Shown one piece after another: positions 46,294 to 51,519 of a stretch of DNA of 51,519 bases. This stretch comes from an uncultured Chitinophagales bacterium. Lineage in GTDB: Bacteria; Bacteroidota; Bacteroidia; Chitinophagales; JAHDHT01. The notes below the pieces were generated by a model that was not told the DNA's origin, made no database searches, and was given only the letters and a program-made list of their open reading frames with translations. The number at the start of each line of letters is the position of its first letter. Within the stretch, counting starts at the first letter, position 1. The position numbers were made by a program, and so were the translations under genes. Location of the stretch: contig CALHDG010000084.1 in the NCBI GenBank assembly GCA_938023075.1, positions 1 to 51,519 on the forward strand, written 5' to 3'.

Positions 46294-46835
46294 ATGATAC
46301 ATTAAATAATATCTATTTGATTAAAGCTTTAGACAGTTATCCACACTATTTAGAAGAAGTGGTGGAAAGTTTAAAATACGCTTTAAGCTATGATGAAAAT
46401 AATGCCGATGTGCATTGTTTAATGGCACAGCTTTATATGGAGCAATTTAATGATTTTGAAGCTGCCCAACATCATATTGAAGAAGCCTTGGCTTATAATA
46501 TTGATCACGTAAAAAGCTATCAGGTTTTTATTCGCTTATGCATTCAATTAAATGAATTTGATAAAGCGGAAAAGCTAATTGATTTTGCAGCTACCATTAA
46601 AGGCTTTAGCCAAGTAGTTGTTTACGAACAAAAGGCAACTATACAAGAAAAGCAAGGAAACGTAAAGACAGCCAAAAAGTTGTTGAAGCAAGCCATTGCC
46701 TATTGTATTTGTAATGAAGAATTGTACAACTTAAAAGAGCATTTAAAACGTTTAGAGTATAAGTTGAACTTGGCTAAACCAAAGGCGAAAAAGAAGGGTA
46801 AAAAGGATAAAAAGAAAAATGCAAAAAAGAAGTGA
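46290..46835 (+). CDS. TPR protein with Lys-rich tail, third gene of the rtcB-prfH operon
   Basis: A 181-residue protein coupled to prfH by an ATGA overlap. TPR units occupy about residues 15 to 150: [37 protein letters not shown] and [14 protein letters not shown]. The last 20 residues are nearly all lysine and alanine or glycine ([19 protein letters not shown]), a likely rRNA-binding tail. No signal peptide is present. The tail and operon position suggest a ribosome- or RNA-associated adaptor for RtcB or PrfH. I know of no characterised third member of this type; the role is inference. Confidence 0.8.
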   Translation: MNDTLNNIYLIKALDSYPHYLEEVVESLKYALSYDENNADVHCLMAQLYMEQFNDFEAAQHHIEEALAYNIDHVKSYQVFIRLCIQLNEFDKAEKLIDFAATIKGFSQVVVYEQKATIQEKQGNVKTAKKLLKQAIAYCICNEELYNLKEHLKRLEYKLNLAKPKAKKKGKKDKKKNAKKK

Positions 46836-46943
46836 TTGGTTAATTAATTGTTAGATTTAAATTTGTATCAATCCTTTAAAAGTAATACTTTCACTTATTG
46901 AATGTGTTAATTTGAATTTAATTAAGAACAATTAGAACTATAT

Positions 46944-47204
46944 ATGGTAAAGAGTATTGCAAAAAAGAGACGATTAAGCAAAGTTAAAAATAGAAGTCAA
47001 GTGTATAATCCTTCTACCGGTGCTTTTGTGAAAAGAGATACAAAAACGGGTAAGTTTATAGAAGTTAATACAGGAGGTAAACCGTTTAAAGGTATTATAA
47101 AAGAAAAATCTATTATTAAATCAAATCCTATCATCAAAAAAAAGATAGCGCAAAAAGCACAAAAGGCAGTTATTTCGGTTAGAAATAAAAGAGCCAATAA
47201 ATGA
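46944..47204 (+). CDS. Small basic protein coupled to the NDT/TIR-like gene
   Basis: An 86-residue, very basic protein. The core is SQVYNPSTGAFVKRDTKTGK with FIEVNTGGKPFKGI, between Lys-rich ends. It has no signal peptide or enzyme motif. It lies 108 bp after the TPR gene. Its stop overlaps the start of the next gene (ATGA), so the two are translated together. Such tight pairing of a short, charged protein with a larger globular one recalls toxin-antitoxin or effector-regulator pairs, but this is inference. Small genes with this YNPxTGxFVKxDTxTG core next to such partners are, from memory, widespread. Confidence 0.72.
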   Translation: MVKSIAKKRRLSKVKNRSQVYNPSTGAFVKRDTKTGKFIEVNTGGKPFKGIIKEKSIIKSNPIIKKKIAQKAQKAVISVRNKRANK

Positions 47205-47818
47205 AAGATTATGATTATTCAGTTTTCTTAAATTGTCCATTTGATGATGATTATGAAAGCTTGTTTAATGCCATATTATTTACTGTTCATAGATGTGGTT
47301 TTATATTAAGATGTTCAAAAGAATTTGATGACAACTCGTCCATAAGAATTAATAATATTCTTAAATTAATCAAAGAGTCAAAATATTCAATTCATGATAT
47401 TTCAAGGGTTGGACTTGATGATCAAAATGATTTACCAAGGTTTAACATGCCACTTGAATTAGGTTTAGCAATTGGTGCTCAAAAATTTGGCAGGAGTCCA
47501 CAAACAAAAAAACAATTTCTAATTTTGGAAAGTGAGCGATATCGATTTAAAATATTTATTTCAGATCTTTCTGGACAAGATATTAAAGAGCACAAAGATG
47601 ATCCTAAAAAAATAGTAAAACAAGTAAGAGATTGGTTATCTACCAAAACCAAAGAAACGCTACCAAGTGGTTCATATATTTTTAAAGAATATGAACAATT
47701 CGTTAAAGTATTACCTGATTTGTGTTATGAAAACAGTTGGACCGTTGACGAACTTACCTATCCTGAATACGTTTCGCTTGTAATAAATTGGTTAGCTTTA
47801 GATAATAGTAAGCTGTAA
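47201..47818 (+). CDS. Conserved protein with NDT/TIR-like fold, possible effector
   Basis: A 205-residue protein. The first 95 residues look like a nucleoside-deoxyribosyltransferase/TIR-type Rossmann domain: DYSVFLNCPFDDDYESLF (first strand and helix), ESKYSIHDISRVGL and FNMPLELGLAIGAQKFG, in which Glu86 could be the nucleophile, as in NDT enzymes. The C-terminal half is helical and unfamiliar. If active it would cleave an N-glycosidic bond, for instance in NAD+ or a nucleotide, but the assignment rests on pattern and not on a search. Directly paired with the small basic protein. The gap to the next gene is 38 bp. Confidence 0.7.
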   Translation: MKDYDYSVFLNCPFDDDYESLFNAILFTVHRCGFILRCSKEFDDNSSIRINNILKLIKESKYSIHDISRVGLDDQNDLPRFNMPLELGLAIGAQKFGRSPQTKKQFLILESERYRFKIFISDLSGQDIKEHKDDPKKIVKQVRDWLSTKTKETLPSGSYIFKEYEQFVKVLPDLCYENSWTVDELTYPEYVSLVINWLALDNSKL

Positions 47819-47856
47819 AAATAAACTGACTAAATGATACAAATATCTTTCAATCA

Positions 47857-48615
47857 ATGAAAATCCAAATCTGTTCAGACTTACATCTTGAATTTCCAAA
47901 CAATAGAAATTGGTTAATGGCACATCCGTTAACTCAGAAAGGCGATGTTTTAATTGTTGCCGGTGATACTTATTATTTGGAAAGAAATTACGGAAAGCTC
48001 GATTTTATTAAACATGCTTCCAACAATTTTGAAGCAGTGTATTTAATTCCCGGCAACCACGAGTATTATGGAGGTTTTGATATTTCGACCGCTTTAAAAC
48101 CTACTTTTCGAGAGATAAAGCACAATGTTTTTTTGCTAAACAACCACAGCATTGAACTCAATAATATTCGGTTCATCTTTACTACCATGTGGTCAAAAAT
48201 TGAACGAAATATTTTTGCTGTGATGCAGGGTATGATGGACTTTCAAAAAATTAAATTTGGGGAGGAAAAGTTTAGCGTAGATCACTACAACCACATTTAT
48301 GAAGCCGCTTTCAAGTTTTTATCAACTGAAGTTTGCAAGCCGGGCAAAAAAGTAGTGGTGAGCCATCATTTACCAAGTCAACAATGCAATGCCAAAGAGT
48401 TTAAAGGCAGTGTGTTAAACGAAGCATTTTGTGTTGAGCATAGTAAGCTTATGCTCGATTACGATATTGACTTTTGGATTTACGGACACAGCCACCGGAA
48501 TTTAACCGACTTTAGTATTGGCAACACCAAGTTAGTCACCAATCAATTGGGTTATGTTGATTGGAACGAACATCATACCTTTGATTATGGGAAGGTGATT
48601 GAGCTACCGGAGTGA
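47857..48615 (+). CDS. Calcineurin-like metallophosphoesterase
   Basis: A 252-residue cytoplasmic phosphoesterase. Metal-binding blocks are CSDLHLEF (Asp and His), VIVAGDTYYL (GD), LIPGNHEYYGG (GNHE), VVSHHLPSQ and IYGHSHRNL. These give the full set of two-metal ligands, so the enzyme should be active. Substrates of this family range from nucleotides to nucleic acids and proteins. It follows the NDT/TIR-like gene by 38 bp on the same strand and may be co-transcribed with it; a nucleotide substrate would fit that context but is not shown. Confidence 0.9.
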   Translation: MKIQICSDLHLEFPNNRNWLMAHPLTQKGDVLIVAGDTYYLERNYGKLDFIKHASNNFEAVYLIPGNHEYYGGFDISTALKPTFREIKHNVFLLNNHSIELNNIRFIFTTMWSKIERNIFAVMQGMMDFQKIKFGEEKFSVDHYNHIYEAAFKFLSTEVCKPGKKVVVSHHLPSQQCNAKEFKGSVLNEAFCVEHSKLMLDYDIDFWIYGHSHRNLTDFSIGNTKLVTNQLGYVDWNEHHTFDYGKVIELPE

Positions 48616-48791
48616 ATTCCAAAAAGGGAAATTTCAACTTTCAATATTCAACAACTGCCTTTTGCGAGATCAGAGAAAACCTGAAATAGTATAAAATATA
48701 CGCACCAAAATTTTCGTTAATATTTCATTTAAAATGATTAAAATAACGAAACTTTGAATGTATTTTTTAGTGTAGCATTTTATTCACAAAC

Positions 48792-49223
48792 ATGCGCATA
48801 AAAAAATACATCAACATGCCTGCAATTAAATTAATAATACCAATTGTGTTTTGTATAAATATAAGTTCTGTTAACTTATATAGTCAAGATACAATAAGGT
48901 ATGAAAAGCTACAATCTGTTGGCAAAATGAATTTTGTGATGTCATCTATTGAGCTATATGAAGATTCTTCTTTCACTTGGACTAGTGAACACGATTTATC
49001 TTGGAGTGAATATGGTATCTATAAAATAAATATGGACACCTTAATACTTAACTTTTACTATAGCGATTTTGATAACATTAGTAAAGATTCCATTAATTGG
49101 ATGCAAACTAAAAAAGTTAAAGAGATTGATGAAACCAGGAAATATTTAAGGAAAAAAAACAAGATGTATAAAATAAGGAAAAATGGACGACTTGAAAAAT
49201 GGACTAACGATAGAACCTATTGA
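48792..49223 (+). CDS. Small secreted protein, unknown
   Basis: A 143-residue protein with a signal peptide (cleavage near NLYSQD, about residue 31; an internal Met at position 9 is an alternative start). The mature part is hydrophilic, with a SSFTWTSEHDLSWSEYG region and a basic C-terminus (RKYLRKKNKMYKIRKNGRLEK). The SSFTW...GxY pattern resembles the strand rhythm of small lipocalin-like lipoproteins. Not recognised. It stands alone. Confidence 0.6.
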   Translation: MRIKKYINMPAIKLIIPIVFCINISSVNLYSQDTIRYEKLQSVGKMNFVMSSIELYEDSSFTWTSEHDLSWSEYGIYKINMDTLILNFYYSDFDNISKDSINWMQTKKVKEIDETRKYLRKKNKMYKIRKNGRLEKWTNDRTY

Positions 49224-49300
49224 TAAATGGAGATTTCTTACTCTTGGATATCGAAAGACATGGTATGTTTTAAAGTAATTATGAAAGTTGCAAAGCAGTC

Positions 49301-49484
49301 AGTCAAGCTCATACTGCCGGTTACTTTGGCAAAATTTTGAACGATTAATCGTTGGAGAACAGCACTTTGGCTATGCCTAATAATCTCCATCTAGTACTCG
49401 TCCAAATTTTATATAAATTAACCCAGCACCATTAAGATGACTAACTACATATGAATGATGAGAAAATAAATTGACCATCTATAA
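49301..49484. repeat. Dispersed repeat (family 3), permuted and interrupted
   Basis: Block 2 (49301-49412: AGTCAAGCTCATACTGCCGG, TTGGAGAACA) precedes block 1 (about 49452-49484: GAATGATGAGAAA, AAATTGACCATCTATAA), the reverse of the order at 23.8 kb. Block 1 resumes after the mobile element at 49733 (ATCTATAACAAAGCAATTTTT). Confidence 0.6.
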
Positions 49485-49732
49485 AGCAAGTTTATCTAAA
49501 CCATAAAGTAGTTTACACAATTGCATAATTTTTTAGCAGCGAAACGATTAGGCTTTTCATATAGGGTAGTCCCGCTTTCCGCTCAAATGCTGCGCCAACG
49601 CTGCAAAATCCTGCGCTTCAGGCAGCATAACCGCTGCAATCGGGGCTAGTTTGCCAACTTCAGTTCTTCGTAGAAAGATAAAAAAGGGGCACTCGAAAAC
49701 AAGAAAGTATCAACCACTTTCATAAACTTGCC
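49485..49732 (-). mobile_element. MITE-like element, family 1, copy D
   Basis: A 248-bp element with ends AGCAAGTTTATC and GGCAAGTTTATG (the latter read on the other strand) and the REP-like core in reverse orientation. Flanked by perfect 8-bp repeats ATCTATAA (49477-49484 and 49733-49740). Removing it and one repeat restores a sequence matching the block at 23785-23815 (ATTGACCATTTATGATAAAG). The gene-free span 49224-50015 holds this, the family 3 repeat and two hairpins. Confidence 0.88.
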
Positions 49733-49824
49733 ATCTATAACAAAGCAATTTTTGGCTATCCGTCTTTAACCGGACACAAGTAAAATTCAATGCGCAGTAC
49801 CTTCCTATTTTAAGCAATAAAATA

Positions 49825-49861
49825 CTGCGAATCCCTGTAGTGAAACAGAACGGATTCGCAG
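49825..49861 (-). terminator. Stem-loop after the T9SS gene
   Basis: A perfect 10-bp stem CTGCGAATCC/GGATTCGCAG with a 17-base loop, followed on the minus strand by TATTTTATTG. It lies 155 bp past the stop of the 50016 gene. A weaker hairpin (CACCT...AGGTG, about 49939-49958) lies nearer but has its T run on the other strand. Confidence 0.4.
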
Positions 49862-50015
49862 CAAGACAGTTTAACCTAAAGTATTTAGTGGGCATTTTTC
49901 GTTGGAATATCCACTTCAAGTCATTTTCCTTACAACCCACCTACTTCGTAGCAGGTGCTTATTTGTTTTTTCTCATTCCTAAACAAGTGTATCAATAAGG
50001 TTTTTAGCTATGCTT

Positions 50016-51519
50016 CTACTCAACAATTAATTTTTTGATACTACGGTTAAGTTCATTTTTTACTTCAATCAGATACATTCCTTTTGTCAGATCATCAACA
50101 TTTATTTCTATAACTGAATCTCCAATATTAGTTTCTAATTGCTTTATCACTTTACCCGATATATTGCTGAGTTTAATTTGATGAGCTGCTTCTACAGGCA
50201 GATCAATAAACACCTTATTGCTAGTAGGGTTTGGATACATGGTAAAAGATGAGCGTGTAGCTCGCTTTTCACTTACACCAGAACAAACCCAAGTTTCGGT
50301 TGGATTAACTAAATTATAACTATTCAAACAGGTTTGCCCATCTGTATCTTCACAATATAATGTACCATCATTTAAATATAATTTACCTTCCCATGCAGTT
50401 TTAAAATAAACAAAAGCATAATTGCCAAAATCGAATTCTAATACTTGGGGTTCCCAAATACATTCGGTGAAACTTATAGTAAAAAGTAACCAGCTGTATT
50501 TATAAAATTCCAAAGTTGGAATAGTGTAAGTGGGATAGTAGTAAATTTCTTCCACGAAAATTGGGTTGAAATCAATACAATTGCCCAAATTGCCAAATGG
50601 ATTAAACCAACAGATTTCTTCTCCATCACAGTAATAATAGGTTATATTATCATGACTATTTGAATAATCAACCGAATAAATCAATTCGTTATTATATAAA
50701 TGGGTAGATACAATGACAGTAAATGTTGGAATTCTTCTACTATACAAAATATAAGCTAGCCAATCTAAATCTGTTATTGGATTTTCCACTTCGCAATTTC
50801 TTGGGCTAGTAGGGTTTGAATTGGTATCTCCACATGCCCAACTATTGGCGACAATACTTAAACCATAAGCAGCAACACAATCAAACCCAGGGGCATCCGA
50901 ACAATAATACGTTCCGTTTTGATAATATAAATCCCTTCCAGATGCACTCGTAAGGCTTAAAAAGTTATAACTACCCGCATCATAAACTGTTACGGTTTCT
51001 CCTCGGCAGTTTGCCGGATTAATATAGGTATTCAACCAAGGATAATCTTCAAAAACGGATGAAGTGTTTTCAATTACTTGATAGCAAACAATGGTAATCG
51101 GATTTTCAGAAATAGTGCAAGGGGTGGTTATATCCGTTTTAATTTCATAATCAAAACGTATTTGTTGTCCTTCTAATGGAGTAAAACCAGTGCCTTCTGC
51201 AAAATAAGGATCGAAAACTCGTCCATCTGCTAGGCGGATAAAATAGTAACTTATACCACCACAATCTTCATAAAAGAAGGTGCCGGTATAACTATCACAA
51301 GTTCCAATACTTTCATATTGACAAGAGCCGTCGTCAACTGTTGCTGATGGATTGTAATTGATCGCGTTAACATCGGTACAACCAAGTTGTGGATTTGGCG
51401 GAATGAATCCGCAAGTCCAGCTTTGAACAACATTGCTTAAACCATAAGCTGCTATACAAGAATACGAAGGCGTTTCATCACAATAGTAGGTGCCATTTTC
51501 AAAATACAATTTGCCTTCA
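50016..51519 (-). CDS. T9SS-secreted repeat protein, N-terminus beyond window
   Basis: 501 complete codons are open to the window edge; the start lies outside. Three copies of a roughly 50-residue unit are visible: YYCDETPSYSCIAAYGLSNV, YYCSDAPGFDCVAAYGLSIV and a weaker LYCEDTDGQTCLNSYNLV, each with paired cysteines and a closing W-x-C-x. Between the first two sits one GCTDVNAINYNPSATVDDG (the calcium-binding-like GCTDxxAxNYxxxAxxDDGSC motif of Bacteroidota surface proteins). The type A sorting tail (MYPNPTSNKVFIDL, LTKGMYLIEV) ends KKLIVE. Function is unknown; likely a surface adhesin or matrix component. Confidence 0.85.
   Translation of the reverse strand, partial: EGKLYFENGTYYCDETPSYSCIAAYGLSNVVQSWTCGFIPPNPQLGCTDVNAINYNPSATVDDGSCQYESIGTCDSYTGTFFYEDCGGISYYFIRLADGRVFDPYFAEGTGFTPLEGQQIRFDYEIKTDITTPCTISENPITIVCYQVIENTSSVFEDYPWLNTYINPANCRGETVTVYDAGSYNFLSLTSASGRDLYYQNGTYYCSDAPGFDCVAAYGLSIVANSWACGDTNSNPTSPRNCEVENPITDLDWLAYILYSRRIPTFTVIVSTHLYNNELIYSVDYSNSHDNITYYYCDGEEICWFNPFGNLGNCIDFNPIFVEEIYYYPTYTIPTLEFYKYSWLLFTISFTECIWEPQVLEFDFGNYAFVYFKTAWEGKLYLNDGTLYCEDTDGQTCLNSYNLVNPTETWVCSGVSEKRATRSSFTMYPNPTSNKVFIDLPVEAAHQIKLSNISGKVIKQLETNIGDSVIEINVDDLTKGMYLIEVKNELNRSIKKLIVE

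Noticed and set aside
49710-49940. Minus-strand 76-residue ORF near the end of the window
   Set aside because: It crosses the terminator stem and the end of copy D; it looks like repeat DNA that happens to be open.

Overview
The window looks like a chromosomal segment of a Bacteroidota bacterium. It is AT-rich. Several genes follow the Bacteroidota promoter form (-7 TAnnTTTG, sometimes with TTG about 20 bases upstream). I saw no convincing Shine-Dalgarno sequences. Several secreted proteins end in the type A sorting domain of the type IX secretion system (T9SS). The mix of plant-type LRR proteins, M43 and reprolysin-like proteases and Lys-rich TPR proteins fits the Saprospirales/Chitinophagales neighbourhood, but I cannot fix the order from the sequence. 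No rRNA, tRNA, CRISPR array or complete transposase gene was found.

Layout. 1-3.8 kb: a truncated TPR/AAA+ ATPase and a Lys-rich TPR protein. 4.3-8.8 kb: surface-polysaccharide genes (FkbM methyltransferase, O-antigen ligase/polymerase-like protein, GT2 and GT4 glycosyltransferases). 9.0-10.6 kb: a secreted protein. 10.6-12.5 kb: a 1.9 kb AT-rich gene-free region with two parS-type palindromes and weak DnaA-box-like sites; genes next to it point away on both sides, so it is a candidate replication origin region. 12.5-22.5 kb: a methyltransferase, a TPR histidine kinase, an arginase-fold protein with altered metal ligands, a YceI protein, an FMN-binding-like protein, two tandem DUF4190-type lipoproteins, a decayed VWA/CoxE gene, a candidate structured ncRNA and a large helical protein. 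22.6-28.6 kb (minus strand): a T9SS cargo protein, a polyferredoxin/FAD oxidoreductase pair and an LRR protein. 28.8-38 kb: a REC-CNB-HTH regulator, a SNF2 helicase with a frameshifted KptA, an AAA ATPase/DUF234 gene behind tandem palindromes, cmk and a MauG-type dihaem peroxidase. 38-44 kb: two secreted metalloproteases. 44.2-48.6 kb: rtcB-prfH-TPR RNA-repair operon, then a basic small protein/NDT-TIR-like pair and a metallophosphoesterase. The window ends in a truncated T9SS cargo gene.

Intergenic DNA is rich in short mobile-looking elements. One family (about 250-295 bp) has GACAAGTTTATC-type ends and makes 8-bp target duplications; two insertions can be compared with uninterrupted relatives of their target sites inside this same window. 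A second, unrelated element (223 bp) has perfect 18-bp inverted ends and a 5-bp duplication. One copy of the first family appears to supply the -33 element of the yceI promoter.

The most system-like parts are the three-gene overlapping rtcB-prfH-TPR operon (ribosome rescue plus RNA ligation, with an undescribed-looking third member), the adjacent start/stop-overlapping small basic protein plus NDT/TIR-like protein, and the SNF2-KptA pair.
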